In this document: in pieces, positions 35,105 through 44,087 of the stretch
Position numbering within the stretch: the stretch's first letter is position 1
How the letters are laid out: each line of letters starts with the position of its first letter
Source of the DNA: Sphingomonas sinipercae
Lineage (GTDB): Bacteria > Pseudomonadota > Alphaproteobacteria > Sphingomonadales > Sphingomonadaceae
Length of the DNA stretch: 64,000 bases
Assembly: GCF_011302055.1 (NCBI RefSeq)
Contig: NZ_CP049871.1
Location: 1,818,501-1,882,500 of the forward strand
Reading direction: 5' to 3'
Notes under the pieces: model-generated
The model's input: only the letters and a program-made list of their open reading frames with translations
Told to the model about the DNA's origin: nothing
Database searches by the model: none
Translations under genes and position numbers: made by a program

Positions 35105-35926
35105 TTAGGCGCGGTAGAAGATGTGCGTGCCGATCTTATTGACGCGGGTGAGGCGGCGGCCCCACGACGGCGCGACATAATCGGCATGGTACCAAAGCAC
35201 GTCGTTCGACAGCGTCGGGATGGCGTTGCTGACCGCCAACCGGGTCACCGCAACGGCCTTGCGCCAGCTATTGGAATTCATGTCGGTGTAGGGAAATTCG
35301 CCGGTCCGCGGATTGACGAACGAGAACTGCCACGGCTGCTTCACCGCGCCACACCAACTGGCAGGATACTTGCCCGACGCGGCACGGTTCATGATCACAC
35401 GGGCGACGGCAAGCTGGCCTTCGACCGATTCACCGCGAGCTTCGTGATAGACGGCAACCGCGATGCAATTGGCCTGCTCGTCGAGAGCCGGGCCGCTGGC
35501 GTTGGCGTAACGCTCCACCAGCGAAACGGGCGGCCAGCCGTTGGCATAGAGCCAGGCGGCCTCGCGAGCGATTTCCGGCTTGGCGGTAAGCGTCCCGGCC
35601 GGCGGCTTCGAGTGGCCGGCCAGGACCGTGGTGAGCGCGGCAGAAACGGTCGCCGCACCGCTCGTCACGGCCTTGCCAATGGCGGCCACGACCGGCGGGG
35701 TCGACTTACCCAGCGGCGTCGCCGTGGTGTCGATCGATCCGGCGTTGACCGCGGTCGTTGCCGAAACCGCCTGCACTGCCTGCGCCGACGCGTCGGTCGG
35801 GGTCAGCACGAGTGCAAAGAAACCCAGTACCGCGGACGCGCCGCGGCTCCCCAGAAGTTTGCCCAATTCGCTCTCTCTATATTGGCGGTCGACTTGAACC
35901 CCGGCGCGTCGCGCCTCGCTGGCCAT
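35105..35926 (-). CDS. Cell wall hydrolase, SleB/CwlJ family
   Basis: 273 residues. A hydrophobic segment (GASAVLGFFALVLTPTDASAQA, about 29-50) serves as signal or anchor after a charged 28-residue N-terminus. An Ala/Thr/Val-rich linker follows. The C-terminal Hydrolase_2 domain starts with CIAVAVYHEARGESVEGQ (about 153-170, with the catalytic Glu in YHEARGE) and continues with WCGAVKQPWQFSF and a YHADYV segment. In spore formers the family opens cortex peptidoglycan. In alphaproteobacteria it is a general lytic enzyme of unclear timing. Monocistronic, with the hairpin terminator downstream. Confidence 0.88.
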   Translation of the reverse strand: MASEARRAGVQVDRQYRESELGKLLGSRGASAVLGFFALVLTPTDASAQAVQAVSATTAVNAGSIDTTATPLGKSTPPVVAAIGKAVTSGAATVSAALTTVLAGHSKPPAGTLTAKPEIAREAAWLYANGWPPVSLVERYANASGPALDEQANCIAVAVYHEARGESVEGQLAVARVIMNRAASGKYPASWCGAVKQPWQFSFVNPRTGEFPYTDMNSNSWRKAVAVTRLAVSNAIPTLSNDVLWYHADYVAPSWGRRLTRVNKIGTHIFYRA

Positions 35927-36116
35927 GTGTCTTCCGTCTTGCCCGGGCCTTCGCGTCTAACGCGCTGTCGGCCTCGCTCTTAATTTCTGAAGCCCAGATA
36001 TGTTAACTTATTGGAAGATCAAAGCTTCTCGCGATGAACGGAGCCAGCGAAGCGGTGGGCGGCGGAACGGAATTGATTGTCTGCGTTTCATCGCCCCAGC
36101 CACTCGGCTAACCGCA

Positions 36117-37481
36117 CTAACCGCGATGGAGCGGAAGTCGCAGTTTGGCCGAAAAGCCGCCTTTTCGCCGATTACCGAGAATCAGCTTGCCCCCATGCCG
36201 GGCAGCGACCGCGGCAACGATGGCAAGGCCAAGGCCGCTGCCGCCGGTCGTTTCGCTTCGGGACGGTTCCAGCCGCCGGAACGGCTCGACGATCCCGCCA
36301 AGCGCGTCGGCGGGCACACCGGGGCCGTTGTCGCGCACCTCGACCGTCGCGCCATCGCCGTCTGTCGCAAGCCGCAGTTCCGCGCCGTCGCCGTAGCGCA
36401 CGGCGTTGTCGACGAGGTTCTCGATCGCACCGCGGAGCCCCTGCGGATCCCCAAGCACGATGGCAGCGGGAACGGTCCCAAAGACGCGCACCGGCAACCC
36501 CCGGGCGACGAAATCCTCTGCGATATCCCGGACCAGGTCATGCAGGGCGATCACCTGCCGCTCGACCGCAGCCGAGGCGCCGCGCGCATAGTCAAGCAAC
36601 TGGCGGGTCATGGTGCTCACGCGCTCGACATCGTCGATGATCCGGGTCCGCAGCGGCTCCGCGACCGATTCCGCCCGGATTCGAATTCCGGTCAGCGGAG
36701 TTTTCAGATCGTGCGCGATGGCGGCGAACATTCGAGTCCGCTCTTCCGCCTCTGCGGCCAGGCGCTGGTGCATCGTCTGCATCGCGCTAGCAACGGCCCG
36801 AACTTCGGGCGGACCGCCCATCGGAACCGCCAAGGGCGACGCCAGCTGGATTCCGTCCGCGGCAGCGGCAAGTTCACGGATCGGTCGGACGAGGCGCCGC
36901 GCGACCCACCAGCCGATTGGCGCCAGCAGGCAGGCGCTCAGCAGGAACGCCATCAGCATCCGCTGCCGCCACGGTTCCATGAACGGCCGGCGCGGGCTCG
37001 CGACCAGCCACTGCCCGTCGGGCTGGCGAACGGCGGCGACAAATAGAGGCAGCGGCGCATCGGCGGCGACCGTCGCGACGCTGCCCGAACGGAGGACGAA
37101 CCCGCCGGGGCGTGCATCGACGACGGTGTCCTGCCCGGCGATGGTCATCACGGTCTGGCCGTCCGCAGCCGCGACCTGCCCGGGTTGCTCCAGCCACGAC
37201 GCCCAGGTTGTCGATTTTCCGCCAAGCGCCTTGCCGAGGGCCGAGGACACCAACGTGCTTTCGGCGCCCGGCGGGCGGTCAACCGAAGCGCGAATGTCGA
37301 TGCCGAGATCGCGTGCTCGCTCCGGCCTGGCCAGGGCTGCCGCAACGTCGCGCACGGTCATCCGACGCGGCTCCGGCGAGGGCGTCAGCAGAACCACCGC
37401 GAAACTCGTCGCCAGCACGATCAGGAGCGCGCCCAGCAACAGGCCGCCGACCTGCGCGCCAAGCGGCCAATTTCGAGTCAC
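36117..37481 (-). CDS. Sensor histidine kinase
   Basis: 454 residues. Two transmembrane helices (about 10-32 and 174-193) flank a periplasmic sensor region of about 140 residues. A HAMP linker follows (RRLVRPIRELAAAADGI). The dimerisation H-box is IAHDLKTPLTGIRIRAE. The N-box is NLVDNAVRYG, the G1 box DNGPGVP and the G2 box GSGLGLAIV. The architecture matches EnvZ/OmpB-type kinases. The start is GTG at 37481, overlapping the regulator stop by 4 bases, so the two proteins are made together. The inducing signal cannot be read from the sequence. Confidence 0.93.
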   Translation of the reverse strand: MTRNWPLGAQVGGLLLGALLIVLATSFAVVLLTPSPEPRRMTVRDVAAALARPERARDLGIDIRASVDRPPGAESTLVSSALGKALGGKSTTWASWLEQPGQVAAADGQTVMTIAGQDTVVDARPGGFVLRSGSVATVAADAPLPLFVAAVRQPDGQWLVASPRRPFMEPWRQRMLMAFLLSACLLAPIGWWVARRLVRPIRELAAAADGIQLASPLAVPMGGPPEVRAVASAMQTMHQRLAAEAEERTRMFAAIAHDLKTPLTGIRIRAESVAEPLRTRIIDDVERVSTMTRQLLDYARGASAAVERQVIALHDLVRDIAEDFVARGLPVRVFGTVPAAIVLGDPQGLRGAIENLVDNAVRYGDGAELRLATDGDGATVEVRDNGPGVPADALGGIVEPFRRLEPSRSETTGGSGLGLAIVAAVAARHGGKLILGNRRKGGFSAKLRLPLHRG

Positions 37482-38182
37482 AGCCGGCGCACCGCGGCGC
37501 GGAACCGATAGCCGTCGCCGCGAAGCGTTTCGATCAGCGCGGCGCCGCCCGGTGCAGCGCTCTCCAGCTTGCGCCGCAACCGGCTGACCGCCAGGTCGAT
37601 GGCGCGGTCGAACGGCTCCGCGGAGCCATCGCGGGCAAGGTCGATCAACAGCTGCCGCGTAAGCAATCGCCCCGGCCGCTCGACGAAGGCGCGGAGCAGC
37701 CGAAAATCCCCGGCTGTAAGCGCGACTTCGGCCCCGCCCGGCGCAATCAGGCGCCGCTCTTCGAGGTCCAGGCGCCAGCCGTCGAATGCGAGGCGTGCCG
37801 GCTCCTCGCCTAAGCTCGGCGTGCGCCGAAGCAGCGCCTTAATTCGCGCCAGCAATTCGCGCGGGTCGAAGGGCTTGGCCAGATAATCGGAAGCGCCGAG
37901 CTCGAGCCCGACGATCCGGTCGGTCACGTCACCGAGCGCGCTCAGCATCAGCACCGGCGGCGAACCGGCCGGCAACCGGCGGCAAATCTGCAGCCCGTCC
38001 TCGCCGGGCATCATCACGTCGAGAATGACGAGGTCGAATGCGGTGCGCGCCAGCGCCGCGTCGAGCGCCGCCGCGCCGTCCGCGGCCTCCACGCAATAAT
38101 CGTGGGCCTGGAGATAGGAGGCGATCGCGTCGCGAACGCTGTCGTCGTCGTCGACCACCAGGATTTTCGCTTGTGCGGGCAC
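37478..38182 (-). CDS. OmpR-family response regulator
   Basis: 234 residues from GTG at 38182. The receiver begins KILVVDDDDSVRDAI. The phospho-acceptor Asp is in LVILDVMMPGEDG and the conserved Lys in DYLAKPFDPREL. A winged-helix DNA-binding domain (Trans_reg_C) follows, including VALTAGDFRLLRAF and the recognition helix region DRAIDLAVSRLRRKLE, ending IETLRGDGYRF. An in-frame ATG at 38242 with GGGAG upstream is an alternative start that would add 20 residues. It is paired with the kinase downstream through a GTGA overlap. Confidence 0.9.
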   Translation of the reverse strand: MPAQAKILVVDDDDSVRDAIASYLQAHDYCVEAADGAAALDAALARTAFDLVILDVMMPGEDGLQICRRLPAGSPPVLMLSALGDVTDRIVGLELGASDYLAKPFDPRELLARIKALLRRTPSLGEEPARLAFDGWRLDLEERRLIAPGGAEVALTAGDFRLLRAFVERPGRLLTRQLLIDLARDGSAEPFDRAIDLAVSRLRRKLESAAPGGAALIETLRGDGYRFRAAVRRL

Positions 38183-38306
38183 CGTCGCGCTATCGCCCCC
38201 GAGTGTATCGCGTTGATGTCCGCGCGGCCCATCTCGACACATGGCCGAAACACTCCCGGTACAATGGGCGTCCAAGTTGCGCGGCATAGCTGACGGAGTG
38301 AAGCAC

Positions 38307-39479
38307 ATGCGGCGATTGACAGCCATCATCCTTGTGGGCGCAGTCCAGTGGGCGACCCCCGCGTCCGCGCAGGCGCCCTTGCTGAAGGACGAGCCCTTCT
38401 TGCGCACCTGCGCGGCGAAGGGGAAGTTTCTATGGGGCCGATCGCTGTGCGCGCCGGTGGTGGTGATCGACCCCGCGACCAGCGAATATCAGGCCTCTAA
38501 GCCGGCGCCCGGGCCGCTACCCCCCAACCGCGCCAATTCCTCGCTCGAATGGGGTGGCGAAACCTGGGTCATGGTCCTCGCCCCGCTTCCCCAAGCGGAG
38601 GCAAGCCGGACCGCGCTGCTGTTCCACGAAGCCTTTCATGTCCACGCGAAGGCCCTGGGATTTGGCGGCGCGAGCAAGATGGCGGCCCATCTCGACGACG
38701 CGGTTGGTCGCTACCTCATCCGCCTGGAATGGAACGCCTTGGCCAAGGCCCTAGGTTCGAAGGGCGCCGCACGGCGGCGGCACATCGCGCAGGCCTTGGC
38801 CTTTCGCGCGCAGCGCTTGCGTTCGGACCGCGCCGCCGCCGAGTCCGAGCGCGACCAGATGCGAAGCGAAGGGTTGGCCAACTACACCGGGATCCGCCTG
38901 TCCGGCGAACCAGCCGAGCTGGCGCTCAAGGAATTGCGCGGAGGCGCCGAGAGGCCGTCGCTAAGCCGCACCTTCGCTTATGTCAGCGGCCCGGCCTGGG
39001 GCCTGCTGCTGGACGATTTGCGGCTCGGCTGGCGCAGGCAGCTGGACAGCGGCGCCGACCTTCCCGACCTGATGCCGGTCAAGGCTGCGCGCACCCAGGA
39101 CCGCGCCGCCTATGGAGGCGCGGACATCTGGGCGCAGGAATATGCGAAAAGCGCTGCCCGGACCGCCCAGCTCAACCGGGCGCTCGCCGCGACGGCGCCG
39201 GGCCGCGCCCTCGCCCTCCCGCTGCGCCAGGCGGGCTTCGATTTCGACCCGAACGGAGTCAGCGTCGCGCCGGATGGGTCGACGATCTACCGATCACTCA
39301 CCCTGCGCGACCGGTTCGGGTCGATCACTGTTCGCGGCGGCTACATCCGCGTCCTCGCCGACTTCAGCATGGCTTATGCTTCGCTTCCGCTCGAAGCAGG
39401 CGCGCTGACGCTCGCCCCCGGCTGGCAACTGGTGGATCGGCCCGACGGCGGCGCCAGGCTGGTCGAGGCCAAACCCTAG
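38307..39479 (+). CDS. Secreted putative gluzincin-type metallopeptidase, uncharacterised
   Basis: 390 residues from the ATG at 38307 (GGAG 8 bases upstream). A signal peptide (IILVGAVQWATPASAQA, cleavage near 22) directs export. HEAFH at 107-111 fits HEXXH, and EGLANYTG with Glu188 is the kind of downstream Glu motif that supplies the third zinc ligand in gluzincins. Between them lies a long helical region (GRYLIRLEWNALAKALG) and a charged RRRHIAQALAFRAQRL stretch. The C-terminal third is beta-rich. I recognise no named family. A zinc peptidase is inferred from motif and spacing only. It is divergent from the two-component genes and ends 45 bases before the EVE gene. Confidence 0.7.
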   Translation: MRRLTAIILVGAVQWATPASAQAPLLKDEPFLRTCAAKGKFLWGRSLCAPVVVIDPATSEYQASKPAPGPLPPNRANSSLEWGGETWVMVLAPLPQAEASRTALLFHEAFHVHAKALGFGGASKMAAHLDDAVGRYLIRLEWNALAKALGSKGAARRRHIAQALAFRAQRLRSDRAAAESERDQMRSEGLANYTGIRLSGEPAELALKELRGGAERPSLSRTFAYVSGPAWGLLLDDLRLGWRRQLDSGADLPDLMPVKAARTQDRAAYGGADIWAQEYAKSAARTAQLNRALAATAPGRALALPLRQAGFDFDPNGVSVAPDGSTIYRSLTLRDRFGSITVRGGYIRVLADFSMAYASLPLEAGALTLAPGWQLVDRPDGGARLVEAKP

Positions 39480-39524
39480 CGCCGGGCACTTTCGTGCTGG
39501 CACGTCTGAGGCTAGGCGTCGGCG

Positions 39525-39926
39525 ATGGCATATTGGCTGATGAAATCGGAGCCTTCGAGCTACAGCTGGGACCAGCTTGTCGCCGATGGCGCGACCGAGT
39601 GGGATGGCGTGCGCAACAATGCGGCGCGGCTTCACCTCAAGGCGATGAAGACCGGGGACGAGGCCTTTTTCTATCACAGCATGAGCGACAAGGCGGTCGT
39701 CGGGATCATGCGTATCGTCCGCGAGGCGCAGCCCGACCCGAAAGACCAGGACTGGGTCTGCGTGCGGGTCGAGCCGGTGCGGCCGCTGGGTCCGGTCACG
39801 CTGGCGGCGATCAAGGCGGAGCCGTCGCTGGCGAAGATGGAGCTGATCCGCCAGTCGCGCTTGTCGGTCGCTCCGGTCAGGGCGGAAGAATGGCGCAAGA
39901 TCATCGACATGGCCGAGGGCGCCTGA
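39525..39926 (+). CDS. EVE domain protein
   Basis: 133 residues comprising one EVE (PUA-like) domain. Diagnostic features are the start MAYWLMKSEPSSYSWDQL, the WDGVRNNAARLHL segment and GDEAFFYHS with the downstream VVGIMRIV. EVE domains bind modified bases in nucleic acids, so a role in sensing modified DNA or RNA is likely, but the ligand is unknown here. Stand-alone EVE proteins are common in proteobacteria and often lie near housekeeping genes, so a defence role should not be assumed. The start at 39525 gives the canonical N-terminus. Confidence 0.92.
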   Translation: MAYWLMKSEPSSYSWDQLVADGATEWDGVRNNAARLHLKAMKTGDEAFFYHSMSDKAVVGIMRIVREAQPDPKDQDWVCVRVEPVRPLGPVTLAAIKAEPSLAKMELIRQSRLSVAPVRAEEWRKIIDMAEGA

Positions 39927-39996
39927 CCCAGCTACCTCACCGGCTTTAGGCCAGCCGCGGGAACCGACGCCCACTCCGCGCGGTTTCCAGTTCCAT

Positions 39997-40890
39997 ATGG
40001 CAACGATTTTTCAGTGGCCGGCAAAAGCCGACAACCCCGACATAATGAGCGATGCGGTTCAGCAAGAGCTGGCCCAGTGGAACCACGACCGGTTGGAACC
40101 CGCCTTTCCGGCAACGGACTGGGACGCCGCGATCGACCGCGAGGCGCGGATGCTTCGCCTAGAGGGCCGCTTCATTGAGGCGTTGCGCGACGAAATCCGC
40201 GGCCGTGCAGCGACCGCCCCGCGCGACCCGGATGGCTTCATCGCCTGGTTCGAAGACCTCACGGATACCGGTCCAGGACAAGGCGATGCCTTGTTCCCGT
40301 GGCTCGCCGAAACGGCGTCGCTTGACGAGATGCGCTGGTTCCTGACGCAGGAAGCGGCGGGCGAAGCAGGTTTCGACGACCTCACGGCGCTGACTCAGGT
40401 CAAGCTCCCGCCGCGGGTCAAGCTGGAGCTGGCGCGCAATTACTGGGACGAAATGGGCCGCGGCAATCCCAAGGGGATGCATGGGCCGATGCTCGACCGC
40501 CTGGTCGACGCGCTGGGGCTTGAGCCCACCATCGAAGGCACGGCGGGCGAAAGCCTGGCGCTGGCCAATGCGATGACGGCGATGGCGACCCGCCGCGACT
40601 ATGCCTGGCATTCGGTCGGCGCACTTGGCGCGATCGAACTGACCGCTCCGGAACGCTCGGCCGCGGTCGCCGCAGGTCTCAAGCGGCTGGGCCAGCCGCC
40701 CAAGGTACGCACCTATTTCGACCTCCATGCGACGCTCGACATCAAGCATAGCGAGGCTTGGAACGCGGAAGCGATCGCACCCGCCGTCGCCGAGGACCCG
40801 CGCCGCGCCGTCGCCATTGCCGAGGGGGCGCTGATCCGCCTGACCTGCGGGGCGCGCTGCTTCGAGCGATATCGCCGCGACTTGTGGTGA
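39997..40890 (+). CDS. Iron-containing redox enzyme family protein (HDO-like, heme-oxygenase fold)
   Basis: 297 residues. It resembles heme-oxygenase-like diiron oxidases (PqqC/TENA fold). Candidate metal ligands are Glu in LTQEAAGEAGF, Glu and His in NYWDEMGRGNPKGMHG, and Asp/His in DLHATLDIKHSEAW, which matches the ligand pattern of SznF/UndA-type HDOs. Such enzymes do O2-dependent N-oxygenation, decarboxylation or related chemistry. The substrate is unknown. An in-frame ATG at 40045 is an alternative start; neither has a clear ribosome-binding site. The stop overlaps the following methyltransferase start by 4 bases, so the two probably work on one pathway. Confidence 0.82.
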   Translation: MATIFQWPAKADNPDIMSDAVQQELAQWNHDRLEPAFPATDWDAAIDREARMLRLEGRFIEALRDEIRGRAATAPRDPDGFIAWFEDLTDTGPGQGDALFPWLAETASLDEMRWFLTQEAAGEAGFDDLTALTQVKLPPRVKLELARNYWDEMGRGNPKGMHGPMLDRLVDALGLEPTIEGTAGESLALANAMTAMATRRDYAWHSVGALGAIELTAPERSAAVAAGLKRLGQPPKVRTYFDLHATLDIKHSEAWNAEAIAPAVAEDPRRAVAIAEGALIRLTCGARCFERYRRDLW

Positions 40891-41795
40891 CCCCGCTTGG
40901 GGAGCTTCTGGAGCGGCTCCGGCAGCGCGATTACCAGTTCACCGCAATAACGCCGCTGACGCATCGGCGCGTGCTTGAGCGACCGTGGGACGGTCCCGCG
41001 ACCTTGCGCGACATCTTCGGCTGGAGCCGGCCATTCGATCGGCAGCATTTGCCCGCCGACCTGCTGGAGCTGCTCGAACAGGCTGGAGCGCTCGGCGAAA
41101 CCAGCGGAAAGTTGGGGAGCAAGGTCCGCGTCGCCAGCTTAGACGCCGACCTGTTCGTCCACTCCGCATTCCCGACCGAGCGCGCGGATTCGGTCTTTTT
41201 CGGCCCTGACACCTATCGCTTCGCGCGCTTCCTGAAGTCGGCCATCCCGGCCTTGCCCACCCTTGCGACGAGCATCGTCGACATGGGCGCCGGCAGCGGT
41301 GCCGGAGGGATCGTCGCAGCGCGGCTGCTGCGGGGCGCCCGTCTGACGCTTGTCGACGTCAATCCGGCCGCGCTGGAACTCGCCGCCGTCAACGCTGCCG
41401 CGGCTGGGATCGATGCCCAGCTCGTCGAAAGCGACCGGATTCCGCCCGCCGATCTCGTCGTTGCCAACCCGCCCTACCTGATCGATCCCGCCAAGCGCGC
41501 ATACCGCGATGGGGGTGACCTGCTGGGCGGCGCGGTCGCGCTCGAATGGGCACGGCAGGCGATCGCCAACGGCTCGACGATGCTGCTCTACACCGGCGCG
41601 GCCTTCACCGCCGACGCCGCCCCGCTGATCGAAGCACTGGCTCAGGATTGCGCCGCCGCGGGCGCTTCGCTGACGGTGGAAGATCTTGATCCGGACGTGT
41701 TTGGCGAAGAGCTTGACCAGCCCGCTTATGCCGACGTCGAGCGGATAGCCGCGATCGGCGCCGTCATCCGCCCCGCCGCTGCGACCCGCAACTAG
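40887..41795 (+). CDS. Class I methyltransferase with NPPY motif
   Basis: 302 residues from the GTG at 40887, overlapping the HDO gene stop by 4 bases. The N-terminal helical domain (about 1-120) includes LERPWDGPATLRDIFGW. The catalytic Rossmann domain has motif I SIVDMGAGSGAGGIVAA and motif IV VVANPPYLID. NPPY is typical of methyltransferases that act on planar nitrogens, such as Gln in release factors (PrmC/HemK) or bases. It is not PrmC itself, since the N-terminal domain differs and no prfA is nearby. Its tight coupling to a diiron enzyme suggests a two-step modification, which is inference. Confidence 0.85.
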   Translation: MTPLGELLERLRQRDYQFTAITPLTHRRVLERPWDGPATLRDIFGWSRPFDRQHLPADLLELLEQAGALGETSGKLGSKVRVASLDADLFVHSAFPTERADSVFFGPDTYRFARFLKSAIPALPTLATSIVDMGAGSGAGGIVAARLLRGARLTLVDVNPAALELAAVNAAAAGIDAQLVESDRIPPADLVVANPPYLIDPAKRAYRDGGDLLGGAVALEWARQAIANGSTMLLYTGAAFTADAAPLIEALAQDCAAAGASLTVEDLDPDVFGEELDQPAYADVERIAAIGAVIRPAAATRN

Positions 41796-43117
41796 AAGGG
41801 AAAATACATCTGGATGGCGACAACCGCGGCCGCCCAGGTGATCAGGTTCAGCGGAATCCCCACCTTGATGAAGTCGAGGTAGCTGTATCCGCCCATCTGA
41901 TAGACGAGGACGTTCGTCTGGTAACCGAACGGAGTCGCGAAGGCGGCGCTTGCGGCGATCATCACCGCGACCAGGAACGGGCGCGGGCTGACGGAGAAGG
42001 CTTCCGCAATCGACACCGCAATCGGCGTGAACAGCACGGCGACCGTTGCATTCGAGAGCACTTCGGTCGCGAACAAGGTCACGCCGTAAAGAATGACCAG
42101 CGCCAGCAGCGGGCTCATCCCGTCCATCGACCCGATCAGGATTTTGGTCGCGGCATTGGCGAGCCCGGTTTCGTCGAGCGCAATGCCAAGCACGACCATG
42201 CCGGCGATGAGCATTAGCACTTCGGGACGAAGCCCTTGATAGGCCTGGTCGGCGGTGATTACCCGCAACAGGATCAGCAGCACCGCCCCGGCGAAGGCGC
42301 AAGCGGCAATCGGCGCCACGTTAAACGTCGCCAAAGTGACGACCGCGAGGAACACCAGCGACGAAATCAGCGCCGCGCCGGGGCGAAGCTTGGTCTGCTT
42401 GGCGAACGGTTGCGCGGTGCCGACCAGCCCACCGGCAAGGCCCGGCTCGCGGAAATCCTCGACCTGCCGGGTCGCTTCCTCGGTGTCCTCTTCCGAATTG
42501 ACGGGACCGGCCTTCACCAGCCGCTTGCTGAACAGGAACAGGTAGATCCCGCCGACGATGGCGACGATCAGCCCCACCGGCGTGATCTCAAAAATCCCGA
42601 AACGCGGCTGGCCGGCGACGGCAGCCATGTCGTTGACCAGCAGGTTGGTCGAGGTGCCGATCAACGTGCAACAGCCGCCCAGGACCGCGGCGTAGGACAG
42701 CGGGATCAGATAGCATTTGGGCGATTTGCCAAGCGACTTCGCAACGTCCCGGACGACTGGCGCGCTAAGAACGACGATCGGTGTATTGTTGAGCAGCGAT
42801 GACGCGGCGCCGGCGATGACGATCAGCACCCACAGCCCGGCGGTGCCGATCCTTCGGCAAAGCGCGGTCACGCGGTGGATCGCTTCGTCCAGCAGGCCGG
42901 CCAGCTCCATCGCGTAGGCAATGACGAACAGCGACGCCAGGGCTACGATCGCCGGGCTGGCGAACGCGCTTTGCACTTCGACCGGGCGAACCACGCCGGT
43001 CATCAGCAGGAAGGCAGCCCCGGTCAAAGCCACGACATCGGCGCGGACCTTGTCCCAGATCAACGCCCCGACGACCGCAAGCAGCACCAACAAGGTGATA
43101 ATCTGGCTGATCGTCAT
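41792..43117 (-). CDS. SLC13 family anion permease
   Basis: 441 residues, almost entirely membrane-spanning, with about eleven helices. Two family signatures are present: SSLLNNTPIVVLSAP in the first half and GTSTNLLVND near it, the SNT-like motifs for Na+ and substrate. A second repeat begins FNVAPIAACAFAGAVLLIL. No RCK_C insert is present, so this is the short form. Likely substrates are dicarboxylates, sulfate or phosphate, driven by Na+. I cannot choose. The ATG at 43117 matches family N-termini. The stop codon shares CTAG with the convergent methyltransferase. Confidence 0.88.
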   Translation of the reverse strand: MTISQIITLLVLLAVVGALIWDKVRADVVALTGAAFLLMTGVVRPVEVQSAFASPAIVALASLFVIAYAMELAGLLDEAIHRVTALCRRIGTAGLWVLIVIAGAASSLLNNTPIVVLSAPVVRDVAKSLGKSPKCYLIPLSYAAVLGGCCTLIGTSTNLLVNDMAAVAGQPRFGIFEITPVGLIVAIVGGIYLFLFSKRLVKAGPVNSEEDTEEATRQVEDFREPGLAGGLVGTAQPFAKQTKLRPGAALISSLVFLAVVTLATFNVAPIAACAFAGAVLLILLRVITADQAYQGLRPEVLMLIAGMVVLGIALDETGLANAATKILIGSMDGMSPLLALVILYGVTLFATEVLSNATVAVLFTPIAVSIAEAFSVSPRPFLVAVMIAASAAFATPFGYQTNVLVYQMGGYSYLDFIKVGIPLNLITWAAAVVAIQMYFPF

Positions 43118-43205
43118 GCGGGCCCTATGGGGCGTTGCCGACAGTGGACGCAAGTTTCAGGGCGGCCGATGTCGCTATTGAGCCCATTCATGCTAACGTT
43201 CGCCG

Positions 43206-44084
43206 ATGCGGTTCTTCGACAAGCGGCTGGCCGGGTGGGCGACGTTGGCGGCTGCGCTGGCAATCGCCGGATGCCAGCAGCCGACCGACGAGCAACCGCG
43301 CCAGAATGCGGTCGAGGCACCGCCGCCAAGTTCGCCCTTGCCCGCGGTCGAACCGCCAATGGACCGGGCCGGGCTTCTCGCAAGAGTCGCCCAGGCGGCG
43401 AGCGCCGCCGCGCTCGGCCAGGACGACCGCGCCGGTCAGCGTGAGCTCGACGGGCAAGCGGTCGAATTGCGCCTTCGCTTTGGCTGCAAGGCCGACCTAG
43501 GAACGGCCGGCGCGAAGGCCTTCTCGATTCGTTTCGACGAAGCCGACCGGACCTTGCGGCTCCGCGCAGCACCGACCCTGACCCTTGACGACCCGGTCGT
43601 CGCGGGAGCGGCGGGCGACGGGGTCGAAGCCGTGGAAGGGTTCTGGTTGCCGCGGCCGTGGCTGCTGGCGGCAAGCTGTCCAATGGTTTCACCGCAATCG
43701 CCGGAGCCAGCGGCGGTGGATTCGACCCTGGACGAAGCGAAACAAAAGCCGGCGGCCCGGGAATCGAAGCCGGCTGCGGCTCCCCCGGCCTTCCAGCGGA
43801 TCGGGATCGGCCGGTTCTTCACCGACCGGGACTCGCGGATGGGGCGGCGTGACGGCCGCGCCTACGAAGCCGTCAGCATCCTCGCGGCCGACAATTCGCC
43901 GTCGGAACTGGGGTATGATCTGGTGCTCGCCGGGCGCCTTCGCCAGGGACCCGACGGCCGGGTAATCCTCTGCCGGCCGGTCAGCGCCAACGCACCGCCC
44001 GACTGCATCGTGTCGGCCGACATCGACCATGTCGCGGTCGAAGACCCGCGCACCCGGACCGTCCTGGCGAACTGGAGCAACTGA
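43206..44084 (+). CDS. Putative lipoprotein of unknown function
   Basis: 292 residues. The N-terminus is a lipoprotein signal (LAAALAIAGC, Cys23), followed by a Pro/Glu/Ala-rich linker (about 24-52) and two globular parts separated by a Lys/Ala/Pro-rich spacer. The first contains a single Cys (RFGCKADLG), the second GIGRFFTDRDSRMGRR and a Cys pair (VILCRPV, PPDCIVS). I recognise no catalytic motif or family. It begins 88 bases from the divergent SLC13 start and ends 3 bases before the convergent DUF202 gene. Confidence 0.7.
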   Translation: MRFFDKRLAGWATLAAALAIAGCQQPTDEQPRQNAVEAPPPSSPLPAVEPPMDRAGLLARVAQAASAAALGQDDRAGQRELDGQAVELRLRFGCKADLGTAGAKAFSIRFDEADRTLRLRAAPTLTLDDPVVAGAAGDGVEAVEGFWLPRPWLLAASCPMVSPQSPEPAAVDSTLDEAKQKPAARESKPAAAPPAFQRIGIGRFFTDRDSRMGRRDGRAYEAVSILAADNSPSELGYDLVLAGRLRQGPDGRVILCRPVSANAPPDCIVSADIDHVAVEDPRTRTVLANWSN

Positions 44085-44087
44085 CGT

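Noticed and set aside
36065..36088. GGAAC…CGTT element on the plus strand
   Set aside because: Spacing is 15 rather than 16-17 and no plus-strand gene follows.
39525..39926. EVE domain protein as part of a defence island
   Set aside because: No restriction, toxin, nuclease or phage genes nearby; stand-alone EVE proteins are common housekeeping genes.
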